From CAZKCI01 sp964551475 (GTDB taxonomy: Bacteria; Auribacterota; Erginobacteria; Erginobacterales; CAZKCI01), in the NCBI GenBank assembly GCA_964551475.1, contig CAZKCI010000021.1, forward strand, positions 1 to 43,845: a stretch of 43,845 nucleotides of DNA, given 5' to 3'. Shown in pieces: positions 1 to 8,340 of the stretch (its first letter is position 1; each line of letters begins with the position of its first letter). The notes under the pieces are model-generated. The model worked only from the letters and a program-made list of their open reading frames with translations, searched no databases and was not told where the DNA came from. Made by a program: the position numbers and the translations under genes.

Positions 1-35
1 CCGCCGAGAAGACTTTGGCCAGCATGATCTTCCCC

Positions 36-104
36 GTGGGAGGGGCGTCTCGCCCCGATCCCTTTGTCCATTATCCTTGTGGGAGGGCCGTCTGCCCCAT
101 CCCG
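36..104 (+). repeat. Two GTGGGAG-type REP-like palindromes
   Basis: Two short elements start GTGGGAGGGGCG (36-60) and GTGGGAGGGCCG (79-104). Each has a G-run arm facing a C-run arm around a TCT centre, for example GGGGCG/CGCCCC. A third relative is at 26183-26250. The GTGGGAG opening resembles bacterial REP sequences of the GTGG class; no REP-associated transposase is seen in the window. Confidence 0.5.
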
Positions 105-141
105 AACTCCTCTTCGGGACCCGCCGCGATCCAAGCCAATC

Positions 142-166
142 GGTTACTGATCACTGTTCACCGATC
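142..166 (+). repeat. Dispersed ACTGATCACTG intergenic repeat, copy 1
   Basis: The phrase GTTACTGATCACTG followed by TTCAC occurs here. A close copy is at about 19218-19241, and a shorter inverted form (CCAGTGATCAGT) is near 20105-20116. All copies are intergenic, which suggests a low-complexity repeat family of this genome rather than a gene. Confidence 0.5.
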
Positions 167-315
167 ACTTTCTTCTGTCCCCCCATATATATAGATAGTT
201 CTCGCGGGAAGATTCTTGCAAGGAATCGCTCAGCGGAGGGTCCGACCGCCCCCCCGCTTCCGCCCTTTCGGGCTATGGAGGATTAACGCGAGGCAGCAGC
301 AAATAAGGAGGGACG

Positions 316-366
316 GTGGTAACTGCAATGGAAACCAGATATCCAAGATTGATTTCCAGGACCTAG
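316..366 (+). CDS. Possible 16-codon leader peptide
   Basis: A GTG at 316 follows AAGGAGGG (305-312) and opens a 16-codon frame that ends at TAG 364-366. This is just before the conserved leader element and terminator upstream of the LamG gene. It may be a leader peptide or chance. No regulatory codon run is evident. Start spacing is only about 3 nt; an in-frame ATG at 328 is the alternative. Confidence 0.2.
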   Translation: MVTAMETRYPRLISRT

Positions 367-369
367 AGG

Positions 370-495
370 GGGATGATCTCTATTAGCGGTTCGCCCTTTC
401 ACCCCGTCGGAGACGTCGTGAGAACAGATTGGGAACATGAGGTTCGGCAGGTCTAGCCCGGCTACGGACAGAGATGTCCGGCCGGGATTTTTTTT
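370..495 (+). promoter_or_regulatory. Conserved leader element with expression-platform-like terminator
   Basis: About 93 nt (370-462) match a second copy at 43741-43845 at the far end of the window. Shared blocks are GCGGTTC, CCCCGTCG, GTGAG, ACAGA and CATGAGGTTCGGCA, ending in CCCGGC. In both copies TCAC and GTGA can pair across the middle. The final CCCGGC is the 5' arm of an intrinsic terminator (457-495). A conserved RNA-like element overlapping a terminator and followed by a gene is the layout of a riboswitch or attenuator. I do not recognise a known class, so the role is inferred. Confidence 0.45.
457..495 (+). terminator. Intrinsic terminator upstream of LamG gene
   Basis: CCCGGC (457-462) pairs with GCCGGG (481-486), and GGACA (466-470) pairs with TGTCC (475-479) around a GAGA loop. 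Eight T follow (488-495). It ends 73 nt before the ATG at 569, so it either ends an upstream transcript or acts as an attenuator for the LamG gene. Confidence 0.8.
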
Positions 496-568
496 AGAGC
501 ATCATCGCGAGTGAAGATTCGGACGGTGTGTGCGCAGAACGCGCACAAGTTCAACGGAGATGAAGCCC

Positions 569-3115
569 ATGAAAAATAAGCAACAGCGACTCGCCCGAAC
601 TCTGCTCCCCGGTCTTCTCGGCTCAGTCCTTTTCCTCGGTTCCCTGTGTGTTCCCAAACCGGCGGCACCCTCCCCATGTCCCCCGGAGATGATCGCCTAC
701 TGGCGGGCGGACAGCGATGCGACCGATCTCATCGGGAACCACGACGGCACCCTGGTGGGCGGGTCAACCTTCGCAGACGGACACTGCGAGGAAGCCTTTT
801 CCCTGGACGGAGTCGACGATTGCGTCAGCGTCCCCAGCAGCCCCGATTTCAACTTGAGCCCGTGGGGAGCCAAGAGCATCATCCTCTGGTGGAAAGCGGA
901 TGCGCTGAACACGCCTCTCATAACCAGGAGAGATTCAAACGATTTCGGCCGCGGCCTGCTTCTGGCTATTGAGCCGGCAGACTATTACCTGCATTTCCAG
1001 CTGGATTGTTGGGCCAAATTTTCTGCACCCAATACAACCGGCCAGTGGTATCAGGTGGTACTGACGAAAGACGGCACAGACTGGAAGATGTACCACAATG
1101 GGGGGGAGATCCCTAGATCCTCCACCGGGGACTGGCCGTATACCTCCGATGCCACGAAGGATCTCCCGCTCTTGATCGGGCAAGACGGCGCTATGTCTCT
1201 TTCGAACTTCGACGGGTTGATCGATGAGGTCGCCGTCTACAATAAGACTCTCAGCCCCGAAGAGGTCCTCGCCCTCTATCAAAGCTCTTGCCACTACTGC
1301 GAACTAGTCCCCACCCCCACCCCGACTCCCTCGCCCGAGGGTTTCAAGACTCCCACGCCGCCGGAGCCTCCTCGGTGCCCCCCGGCGATGAGCGCCTACT
1401 GGCGGGCGGACAGCGATGCGACCGATCACACGGGAAACCACGATGGCACACTGATGGGCGGGGCAACCTTCGCGGAGGGGCGCTGCGAGGGAGCCTTTTC
1501 CCTGGACGGGGTTGATGACTATGTCAGCGTCCCCAGAAGCCCCGATTTCAGCCTGGGACCGGCGAATGACAGAAGCATCGTCCTCTGGTGGAAAGCCGAC
1601 GCGCTGAACACGACTCTCATGTCCAGAAGAGATGCCAGCCATTCCAACCTCGGCTTGCTGTTGTATATCGAGCCGTCGAACTACCAGGTGCATCTCCAAG
1701 ACTATCATTGGGCCAAATACTACGTCAGCTATACAACCAGTCAGTGGTATCAGGTGGCGATAACGAAAGCCGACACGGACTGGAAGCTGTATCACAACGG
1801 GACGGAGATTCCCATGTCCTCCGGCATGGGGTGGCCATTCACCGTCGATGCGACGACGGGTCTCCCACTGCTGATCGGACGAGACGGCACCGGGATTCTT
1901 GCCAACTTCGCTGGACTGATCGACGAGGTCGCCGTTTTCAGCAAGGCTCTCAGTCCCACGGAAGTCCAGGCCCTCTATGAAAGCTCCTGCCATTACTGCT
2001 CAACCATCACCCCGACCCCTACCCCGGAGGGTTACCAGACGCCGACTCCAACACCCTCTCCAACCCCGTGGGGATGTTTCATCGTCACCGGCGAGGTCCG
2101 GAACGCTTATACCGATCAACCGATCGGTGAAGCGTATATACGAACGGTCACCTCCGACCACAGTTCAGACCCCAGTTTCAATTCGGCCACCGGCACATTT
2201 TCAATCAGCGCCTGCAGCGGGATCTCCAGCGGGGATGTCCGCGTGGAAGCACGCTGCCTCTCTTATCTCCCCGGCTACGCCGCCGGCGTCTACACTGACT
2301 GGCAGGACGTCTCCGGTCTGATCGTCCATCTCACCCCCGAGTCTTCCGACCCCCAGATCGGAAGCGGCGATTACAACGGCGACGGCTCTTCCGAGTTAGC
2401 AATCTTTCGTCCGGCGACCGGGCAATGGGCGATCCAGGACCTCACCCGTTGCTACTACGGGGGCTCGCACTCCCAGGTCGCGCCGGCCGACTATGACGGA
2501 GACGGGACCACGGACATAGCTGCCTTCATCCCCTGGTACCATTTTTGGCTGGATCCAACGGACCCCTATTGGGGGATCCGGGGGCTGACCCGCTTCTACT
2601 TCGGCAACTTCACGGACATCCCCGTCCCCGGAGACTGGGACGGCGACGGCTGCGCCGACGCCGCCGTATTCCAGGGAGGGAAAAACCTCTGGGCGGTCCG
2701 CAACGTCACCCGTTTCTTCTTCGGCCAGCAGGGCGACCAACCGTTGAACGCCGATTTCTGCGGCGACGGGCAAAGGACGGCCGCCGTCTTCCGAGCCGGC
2801 CAGGGCTTATGGGCGATCAGGGACCTCACCCGCATCTATATGGGGAGCTCCTCCGATCTAGTGAATGCGATGGATCCCACGGGGGATGGGACTGATTCGC
2901 CGGTCGCTTTCCGCGCTTCCTCGGGGCTATGGGCGGTCTTCAACTCGACCCGCTTCTACTTCGGATCGTCCGGGGACAGACCCGTTCCGGGAGATTATCT
3001 CGGGAGCGGCCAGGATACCCCTGCCATCTTCCGCGAATCATCCGGTCTGTGGGCGGTCCGGGATCTTACGCGGGTCTATTTCGGCTCCAGCGGCGCCATC
3101 CCCGTCACCAGATAG
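569..3115 (+). CDS. Secreted two-LamG, FG-GAP-like repeat protein
   Basis: This 848-aa protein is probably exported and surface-associated. The ATG at 569 is chosen because GGAG (556-559) lies 9 nt upstream; in-frame starts at 530 and 560 lack this. A signal peptide is visible: basic KNKQQRLAR, then a hydrophobic stretch through LFLGSLCV. Two concanavalin-A/LamG-like domains follow (about residues 35-245 and 275-480), each opening AYWRADSDATD and containing GLIDEVAVY or GLIDEVAVF. They are joined by Pro-Thr linkers (PTPTPTP). A small Ig-like/carboxypeptidase-regulatory segment starts near GEVRNAYTDQPIGEA. The last ~270 residues hold six or more repeats with D-x-D-G-D-G and W-A-(I/V)-x-(D/N)-x-T-R-x-(Y/F)-x-G patterns, typical of FG-GAP/VCBS-like propellers with Ca-binding loops. 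No sortase or PEP-CTERM tail is seen. LamG and FG-GAP units commonly bind glycans or proteins; the ligand here is unknown. Confidence 0.85.
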   Translation: MKNKQQRLARTLLPGLLGSVLFLGSLCVPKPAAPSPCPPEMIAYWRADSDATDLIGNHDGTLVGGSTFADGHCEEAFSLDGVDDCVSVPSSPDFNLSPWGAKSIILWWKADALNTPLITRRDSNDFGRGLLLAIEPADYYLHFQLDCWAKFSAPNTTGQWYQVVLTKDGTDWKMYHNGGEIPRSSTGDWPYTSDATKDLPLLIGQDGAMSLSNFDGLIDEVAVYNKTLSPEEVLALYQSSCHYCELVPTPTPTPSPEGFKTPTPPEPPRCPPAMSAYWRADSDATDHTGNHDGTLMGGATFAEGRCEGAFSLDGVDDYVSVPRSPDFSLGPANDRSIVLWWKADALNTTLMSRRDASHSNLGLLLYIEPSNYQVHLQDYHWAKYYVSYTTSQWYQVAITKADTDWKLYHNGTEIPMSSGMGWPFTVDATTGLPLLIGRDGTGILANFAGLIDEVAVFSKALSPTEVQALYESSCHYCSTITPTPTPEGYQTPTPTPSPTPWGCFIVTGEVRNAYTDQPIGEAYIRTVTSDHSSDPSFNSATGTFSISACSGISSGDVRVEARCLSYLPGYAAGVYTDWQDVSGLIVHLTPESSDPQIGSGDYNGDGSSELAIFRPATGQWAIQDLTRCYYGGSHSQVAPADYDGDGTTDIAAFIPWYHFWLDPTDPYWGIRGLTRFYFGNFTDIPVPGDWDGDGCADAAVFQGGKNLWAVRNVTRFFFGQQGDQPLNADFCGDGQRTAAVFRAGQGLWAIRDLTRIYMGSSSDLVNAMDPTGDGTDSPVAFRASSGLWAVFNSTRFYFGSSGDRPVPGDYLGSGQDTPAIFRESSGLWAVRDLTRVYFGSSGAIPVTR

Positions 3116-3213
3116 CTATGGAAGGTATCGACGAGTGACATCCCAGTTACCCGATAGGAAATGGTGACGGAGCAAAGTCCGAGCAAGAACGCCCCAGGAA
3201 CGAAGAAAGCGTC

Positions 3214-4017
3214 ATGAAGAACAATAGGATAGGAAAATCATTGCAGGAACTGCACGAGGAACTGCAGATCATCCTTGATTCCGTTCCCGCATGGGTTTTC
3301 TACAAGGACAAGGAGAATCGCTTCCTGCGAGTCAACAAGGCGTTTTGCGATGTTATGGGGATGTCCATGGAAGAACTGGAGGGCCGGTCCCTGTTCGATC
3401 TGTATCCTCGGGAGCAAGCGGAAGCGTTCTGGAAAAACGACAAGGATGTGATGACGGCAGGCGAACCCAAAAGGAATATCGTTGAGCCCATGGATAGCAA
3501 GGGCCAAAAACTATGGGTTCTGACGGACAAGATTCCCTATCGCGACGCGCAAAGGAATATTATCGGGGTCATAGGTTTCGGCATTGATATCACCGCCCGG
3601 AAGAATGCGGAGGATGCGTTGAGGGCGGCCTATGCGGAAGAGAAACGAATTCGCCTGGAACATGAACAACTTGTTGACCAGCTGAGATCTGCGCTGACAA
3701 AAATACGCACCCTGAATTCGCTTCTTCCCGTCTGCGCGGTCTGCAAGAAGATTCGGGACGATAAAGGCCAGTGGCACTATATGGAGGCCTACATCAGCTC
3801 ACGCACAGACACGCAGTTCACGCATGGATACTGCCCCGAATGCGCCGAAAAACTGACCGAACAAGTGCACCCGAGACCTACAGTCTGCGATAAGTGCGGA
3901 AGTGTCCTGAACATGATGAGGTATGTCGAGAATGGGGATCACTACAGGAGATATTCCTGCCCCCAATGTGGGTATTCCCAGGACTTTGTACGGAAGGAAT
4001 TTGAAGAATCCGATTAG
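3214..4017 (+). CDS. PAS sensor protein with Cys-rich zinc-ribbon C-terminus
   Basis: 267 aa. A PAS domain covers about residues 15-130 (ends GIDITARKNAE, the usual PAS/PAC exit). A charged coiled coil follows to about 165. Then comes a block LLPVCAVCKKIRDDKGQW with HGYCPECAEKL. This cassette is known after PAS or receiver domains in environmental bacteria and is probably metal-binding. A second Cys4 ribbon ends the protein (CDKCG and CPQCGY). There is no kinase, GGDEF or DNA-binding output, so it probably signals through protein contact. No membrane segment or signal peptide; likely cytoplasmic. It lies 98 nt after the LamG gene on the same strand and could be co-transcribed. The ATG is preceded by a weak GAAGAAAG. 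Confidence 0.8.
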   Translation: MKNNRIGKSLQELHEELQIILDSVPAWVFYKDKENRFLRVNKAFCDVMGMSMEELEGRSLFDLYPREQAEAFWKNDKDVMTAGEPKRNIVEPMDSKGQKLWVLTDKIPYRDAQRNIIGVIGFGIDITARKNAEDALRAAYAEEKRIRLEHEQLVDQLRSALTKIRTLNSLLPVCAVCKKIRDDKGQWHYMEAYISSRTDTQFTHGYCPECAEKLTEQVHPRPTVCDKCGSVLNMMRYVENGDHYRRYSCPQCGYSQDFVRKEFEESD

Positions 4018-4109
4018 CGGTATTTCTCGGAGTCACTGGTTACATCCCATGATTTGCTAAATCATTTCCGGATGGTAAAAAAGGGCGGTTTCTCCAGCAA
4101 TGGGGAGCA

Positions 4110-4394
4110 TTACTCCTCCTTGATCAGATTCCCATCCTTGTTGACCCGGTTCCCGTTCTCGTCCCACTCTACTCGGCTTACTTCGACACCGTCCCGGAAC
4201 TCGACCTCTGCCTGCCTCTGCCCATTTTTGTGCCAGCATATTCTCTTCCCGTGCGCCTTACCGTCCCGTATCTCGGTTTCTGAAATCTTCTGCCCGTCGG
4301 GGAGCCACATGATCACCTTCCCGTTCTCCTTCCCATCCCGATAGTCGATCTCTACCCACTTCTGGTGGCCATCGTAATATGTGATTCTGTGCAA
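4110..4394 (-). CDS. MORN_2-repeat protein, probably 5'-truncated
   Basis: 94 codons with three MORN_2-type repeats (YYDGHQKWVEIDYRDGKENG, LPDGQKISETEIRDGKAHG, HKNGQRQAEVEFRDG), the family often annotated as YwqK-like antitoxin. It is a paralogue of the lipoprotein at 6107-6571 but lacks signal peptide and lipobox. The only start in this frame is a TTG at 4394 with no good Shine-Dalgarno site. A strong GGAGGAGGAA stands 5 nt before an ATG at 4455, but that ATG opens a different frame. A +1 frameshift or lost 5' end is therefore likely, making it a possible pseudogene. It follows the cyclase gene by 80 nt on the same strand. Confidence 0.55.
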   Translation of the reverse strand: MHRITYYDGHQKWVEIDYRDGKENGKVIMWLPDGQKISETEIRDGKAHGKRICWHKNGQRQAEVEFRDGVEVSRVEWDENGNRVNKDGNLIKEE

Positions 4395-4474
4395 TAAAAC
4401 CGCCCCGACTTCGGTTCTTATCGCATGAAGCAGCCGGGGCCGGCGGCGGAACCATTCAGTTCCTCCTCCGTAGG

Positions 4475-5500
4475 CTATACTGGATTTTTGTCCCGCGCGA
4501 CGGCGAAAAGTTCTATTTGCTCCGATTTGCCCTTAAGAACTGCGGCGGGAACAGCCTCGGTCCGATATTGTTCCATCCCAGATGTTCTCTTCATCGCTTC
4601 ACCCGAGATCAGGAACTCCCGGTTGAATTTTTTCCCTGCTTCGAGGATTCGCTCCGCGGTGTTCACCGTGTCCCCCAGAAAAGCTACTTCGCGCTTGCAG
4701 TCCCCAATCTCCCCCGCTATGACCTTTCCGCAGTGAAGGGAGCCACGGAAAAGGGGGAAAGTCCCGAATTTGCGCAGGTAGTCGCCCCGCTTCCGTTCAA
4801 TCGAATCTTGCATATCGAAGAAACACCGCAGCCAGGCGTCGCTCGTTTTTCCCTCCCGGATCGCCCAGGTCACGATCGCCTGATCGCCAACGTACTTGTA
4901 AATCTCGCCCTTGGCCGCAAGGATCGCATCTGTGATGTCACACCAGAACGAGTGAATGAAATCGTGGAAGCGAACGTGGCCGATTTTCTCCGCCACGGCG
5001 GTCGACGAGGCGAGATCGACGAACAGAAACATCCTGGTCTCCTCGACGGGCCGGCAGTAGCGTCCGGTAAAGAGCCAGACGAAGGCCTGTTTCCCGAGGG
5101 CGCGCCGGGCTGAGATGAGGACGCTGGCGAAGAAACTGACGACCAAGGTGACGCCCACCGCGCTCAGGATATTCCGGGGGTGGTCGAGGAGAAAGCGGGG
5201 TTCGCCCGTGAAAACGGCGCGGGAGGAGCCAACGACGACCGCCCCAGCCAGAGCGAAGACGGCGGTCCTCACGATCAGCACGATGAGAAAAGGCCGGCGG
5301 CTGATTCTGCGGATGAAAAGGATGTCCGCGGCGATGCAGGCGAAGGCGATGAAAAAACCATTGATCCCCGACCGGAAGAGGAGGCCGGTAGCGAAACTCC
5401 CGCTCTCGATGACCGCCTCCGCCGTCCCGACAAAAAAACCCGCCGCCAGCACTACCACTACGAACCTGGCCTCCTGCCAAAAACGTGGGGGCAGTCTCAT
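4475..5500 (-). CDS. Membrane-anchored class III adenylate/guanylate cyclase
   Basis: 341 aa from the ATG at 5500, which has GAGAG 7 nt upstream; ATGs at 5506 and upstream GTG/ATG codons are alternatives. The N-terminal ~150 residues hold four hydrophobic segments (FVVVVLAAGFFVG, GFFIAFACIAADILF, FLIVLIVRTAVFALAG, VGVTLVVSFFASVL). The C-terminal half is a class III catalytic domain: LFVDLASST carries the first metal Asp, YKYVGDQAIVTW the second, followed by GKVIAGEIGDCKREVAFLGD, TVNTAERI and LKGK. These match cyclases of the CyaA/Rv1625c-like bacterial group, which convert ATP or GTP to the cyclic nucleotide. Nucleotide choice is not settled from sequence. The cytoplasmic domain would sit on the inner membrane. 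Confidence 0.88.
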   Translation of the reverse strand: MRLPPRFWQEARFVVVVLAAGFFVGTAEAVIESGSFATGLLFRSGINGFFIAFACIAADILFIRRISRRPFLIVLIVRTAVFALAGAVVVGSSRAVFTGEPRFLLDHPRNILSAVGVTLVVSFFASVLISARRALGKQAFVWLFTGRYCRPVEETRMFLFVDLASSTAVAEKIGHVRFHDFIHSFWCDITDAILAAKGEIYKYVGDQAIVTWAIREGKTSDAWLRCFFDMQDSIERKRGDYLRKFGTFPLFRGSLHCGKVIAGEIGDCKREVAFLGDTVNTAERILEAGKKFNREFLISGEAMKRTSGMEQYRTEAVPAAVLKGKSEQIELFAVARDKNPV

Positions 5501-6106
5501 ATGCATGCTCTCACTAAGATGAGGGAATCCTTTACCCGCGCGCATCCGCACAGGCGCCCCGGTTTGACCGTTTACTGTCGCAATAAAATACCCAACCTCT
5601 TCATTGAGGCCGGATACTGGCTTTGCTCCCCTGTTCGTAAAAGCGTTTCACGGAGGCAGGTTCCCAAGTCCAACTCTCGAAACGTATTCTATCCCCAGGA
5701 GTTGTTTCCAGTCAAACACAAGCCAGGGCAGACGATCATCTGGCGGCAACCCCCAACTCCTTCGCCAACCTGCCCCAGAACCGTCAGGGGAGAGGTCGGT
5801 CAGCCCATCCGAGATAATATTCTACTTGCGTTCATCCTATTTATACGTAAATATTGTCACAATATGAGCTATTCCAACGTTATAATTATTCGACGAGCTT
5901 GCCTCTATAAATGCGATCCGGCGCCCGCCCGTCTTCGCTCCAGGCGAACAAACATTGCTATCCCGACCAACAGGAGCCGGACCCGATCACCGTGATCAAA
6001 CAAGCCGAGTTATTGCGCGGGGATGGGGAGGAAGAGAAGCAGCTGACGTAAGAGAACGATCCATCATCTAAGACCTCACAATACCTATGTGATTCCGGGA
6101 GGCGAC
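5501..6106. other. Gene-poor, locally AT-rich spacer
   Basis: No convincing long gene. From about 5815 the DNA becomes AT-rich, with a small palindrome TATTGTCACAATA (5853-5865) and a perfect TATAAT (5881-5886). The palindrome plus -10-like box looks like a regulated promoter, but no -35 at proper spacing is clear. A 46-codon frame at 5911-6051 is listed separately. Confidence 0.4.
5911..6051 (+). CDS. Possible 46-aa ORF, unknown
   Basis: ATG at 5911 to TAA at 6049-6051, ending RGDGEEEKQLT. It follows the TATAAT-like box by 24 nt but has no Shine-Dalgarno site. The composition looks like the tail of a lost larger gene as much as a real small protein. I do not recognise it. Confidence 0.2.
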   Translation: MRSGARPSSLQANKHCYPDQQEPDPITVIKQAELLRGDGEEEKQLT

Positions 6107-6571
6107 ATGAGAGCGATCAAAGTGCTGGTGGCGCTGTTGGCTGTCCTAGCGGTGGCTGGATGCGGGGAAAAGGCCGAAAAGAAGACGGCGGTCGAGAAAC
6201 AGGCGGCGAGCTATAGCAAGAAATTAGTCAGGCGCAATAATCTGATATACGAGAAATACTCTGACACGCCGTTTACGGGAGTAAACAGCGGGTTCTACCA
6301 GAACGGGCAGAAAAAGGAAGAGTGCAAGTTCCGCCAGGGCAGGGAGGACGGGAAGCAGATGACTTGGTACGAGAACGGGCAGAAGGAGTCGGAGATCCAG
6401 TACCGCGACGGAATCCCGGCGGGGAAGTGGGTTTATTGGCACAAGAATGGACAGAAAAAGATGGAGTGCGAGCAGCGCGGTGGCGTGGCATCGAAAGAAA
6501 TTTGGACCCATTGGGACGAGAACGGCAATCTGATCCAGCCGCGCCCATCTCCAATCCCGGTTATATTATGA
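6107..6571 (+). CDS. MORN_2-repeat lipoprotein (YwqK-like)
   Basis: 154 aa. The ATG at 6107 is preferred over one at 6089 because GGGAGG lies at 6097-6102 and the signal peptide then begins MRAIKVLVALLAVLAVAGC. The lipobox VAGC places the lipidated Cys at residue 19, so the protein is anchored on the outer side of a membrane. Three MORN_2-type repeats follow (FYQNGQKKEECKFRQGREDG, YENGQKESEIQYRDG, HKNGQKKMECEQRGG) and a final WDENGNL. The family has a beta-strand repeat fold and is often loosely annotated as antitoxin; no toxin gene is adjacent, so that label is not supported here. It is a paralogue of the gene at 4110-4394. Confidence 0.8.
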   Translation: MRAIKVLVALLAVLAVAGCGEKAEKKTAVEKQAASYSKKLVRRNNLIYEKYSDTPFTGVNSGFYQNGQKKEECKFRQGREDGKQMTWYENGQKESEIQYRDGIPAGKWVYWHKNGQKKMECEQRGGVASKEIWTHWDENGNLIQPRPSPIPVIL

Positions 6572-6822
6572 TTCGGCAACAGCGGCGCGGACGGACGGTC
6601 TCCAAGGAAGAGCTCCTGATCATCAACTTCTGAAACCGGCAGTCTCCCCTCTCCCCGCCCAACGGCACGCATACCGGATTCCTCATCATGGCCTCCAGAA
6701 CACCATTTCTCCAGAAGCTCTCCCTGATCGCCGGAGGCCTCCCCTGCTCACTCCTCCTCCGGGAAGTGGGATTGCGATCTGCCGGTTTTCTCATCCCATC
6801 CCCGCGCTAATATTTGGTTCTT

Positions 6823-6847
6823 CCCTCCCGCTTCACTGGCGGGAGGG
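6823..6847. repeat. GC-rich hairpin between convergent genes
   Basis: CCCTCCCGC (6823-6831) pairs perfectly with GCGGGAGGG (6839-6847). It lies between the MORN lipoprotein and the ABC ATPase gene, whose 3' ends face each other. Neither strand has a T-run after it, so it is not a classical terminator but may protect 3' ends. Confidence 0.45.
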
Positions 6848-6919
6848 TGGTTCGCGGCGTACTGGGAGCATCCTGGGCGGCCGCCGCTGGCGTCTCTCTC
6901 GGGAGCGGAAGTCCGCCGT

Positions 6920-7843
6920 CTACTCCATGAGCCCCCGTCCGGTGAGCTTGAGGAAGACGTCCTCCAGCGTGGCCGGGCGGTGGAGGACATTGGGAAGGTC
7001 GAGCTCCACGATCCTCCTCATCGCCTCCCGCCCGTCCCGGCAGTAGACGTAGAGGGTGTCGCCCGCCCGTTCGTGGCCGGAGGCGACGTCCTGCAGTCGG
7101 GCGAGCAGGGACGCGTCCTCTTCCGCCCCGATGCGGATTTCCACCACCTCTTTGCCGATCTCTTCCTCCACGAGCCTTGGCGGCGACCCCTCTTTCAGAA
7201 TCCGCCCCCGGTGCATGACCACCAGCCGGTCGCAGAGCTGGGCCGCCTCCTCCATGTACTGGGTGGTGAGGACCAGCGTCGCCCCCCGGTTTTTCAGCGA
7301 GCGGAGCCTCTGCCAGATCAGGTGGCGCGCCTGGGGGTCGAGACCGGTGGTGGGCTCGTCGGCAATGATCAGCCGGGGATCGTTGATGAGGGCGCGGGCC
7401 ACCAAGAGCCTCCGCTTCATCCCGGTGGAGAGCTCGTCGATCTTGCTCGTCCGCTTGCCCTCGAGCTCCACGAAACGGAGGAGCTCGCCGACCCGTGTGG
7501 CTATCTCCGCCCGGCGAAGATCGAAAAAGCGCGCGAAGACCTCAAGGTTCTCGGAGACATTCAGATCGCTGTCCAGCGTGATCTCCTGGGGGATGACGCC
7601 GGTCAGAAGCTTGATCCGGCGGTTGTCGATATGGGCCGACTCGCCGAAGACGGTCAGCGTCCCCGAGGTGATCGGGGAGACGCAGTGAATCATCCGGATG
7701 GTGCTGGTTTTCCCGGCCCCGTTCGGCCCCAGGAAGCCGAAGCATTCCCCTTCCCGGATCTCGAAGGAGACCGAGTCCACGGCAACAATAGTGCCGTAGC
7801 GCTTGGTCAGGTCTCGGGCAACGATGGCGATCTGGGCGGGCAT
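6920..7843 (-). CDS. ABC transporter ATP-binding protein, NodI/DrrA type
   Basis: 307 aa, the usual length for the NodI/DrrA/CcmA exporter ATPase family. Walker A is GPNGAGKT (residues 39-46), the signature is LSTGMKRRL, and Walker B with D-loop is LIIADEPTTGLDP. The switch region is LTTQYMEEAAQLCDR. A C-terminal ~80-residue regulatory domain ends TLEDVFLKLTGRGL, as in DrrA-like proteins. Such ATPases energise export through an ABC-2 permease normally encoded immediately downstream. Here the downstream side is empty and then meets a convergent gene, and the upstream neighbour is a TPM protein, so the partner permease is missing from this locus. The ATG has only a weak ribosome site. Confidence 0.88.
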   Translation of the reverse strand: MPAQIAIVARDLTKRYGTIVAVDSVSFEIREGECFGFLGPNGAGKTSTIRMIHCVSPITSGTLTVFGESAHIDNRRIKLLTGVIPQEITLDSDLNVSENLEVFARFFDLRRAEIATRVGELLRFVELEGKRTSKIDELSTGMKRRLLVARALINDPRLIIADEPTTGLDPQARHLIWQRLRSLKNRGATLVLTTQYMEEAAQLCDRLVVMHRGRILKEGSPPRLVEEEIGKEVVEIRIGAEEDASLLARLQDVASGHERAGDTLYVYCRDGREAMRRIVELDLPNVLHRPATLEDVFLKLTGRGLME

Positions 7844-7874
7844 GGCTCAGCAAAAGATTACACAGTACGTTCTG

Positions 7875-8321
7875 CTACCCTCGCTTGTCCGCTTCCAGCT
7901 CATCCGGCAGTTCGTTGGGGTTCCCCTCTGCGCCGGCGGGGAAGTGGCGGGCCAGGCTCCTCCCCACCTCCTCGATCCCCCGGGTGAGCCCTTCCGTGAA
8001 ATTCCCTTTCCGGAACTCCGCCCCCACCGCCTTGGTCACCGCTTTCCAGAAGTCCTTCCCCAGCCGGGCGTGAACGCCCTCGTCGCCCAGGACCACAAAA
8101 CGACGCCGGGAGGGGACGATAAAAAAGAGCACGCCGTTGCGCTCCCGTGTGCGGGCCATGCCGAGGCGGGCGAAGGCGCGCTCGGCGTTCCGCCGGACCG
8201 GCCCCCAGAAGAAGGTCGCCACCGAGACGCGGATCTCCCCGGTGCTGCGCCGCTCCGCCTCCGCGATCGCCCGGCGGATCCGTTCCGCGTCAATGGCTTT
8301 CAGAAGCCTGCGCCGATGCAT
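7875..8321 (-). CDS. Soluble TPM-domain protein
   Basis: 148 aa, essentially a bare TPM (YgcG-type) domain: the motif AERRSTGEIRVSV near residue 21, RNGVLFFIVPSRRRFVVLGDEGVH in the centre, and EGLTRGIEEVGRSLARHFP near the end. There is no signal peptide or membrane segment. TPM domains have been reported as acid phosphatase-like or chaperone-like; the biochemical role is uncertain. It lies 19 nt after the gene at 8341-8661, which has the membrane and Gly-rich tail of a YgcG protein but no TPM domain, so the two look like complementary halves. Confidence 0.75.
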   Translation of the reverse strand: MHRRRLLKAIDAERIRRAIAEAERRSTGEIRVSVATFFWGPVRRNAERAFARLGMARTRERNGVLFFIVPSRRRFVVLGDEGVHARLGKDFWKAVTKAVGAEFRKGNFTEGLTRGIEEVGRSLARHFPAGAEGNPNELPDELEADKRG

Positions 8322-8340
8322 GGCTGAATTTTCCTTTCGA

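Noticed and set aside
6823..6847. Terminator for the ABC ATPase gene
   Set aside because: Perfect stem but no T-run on either strand.
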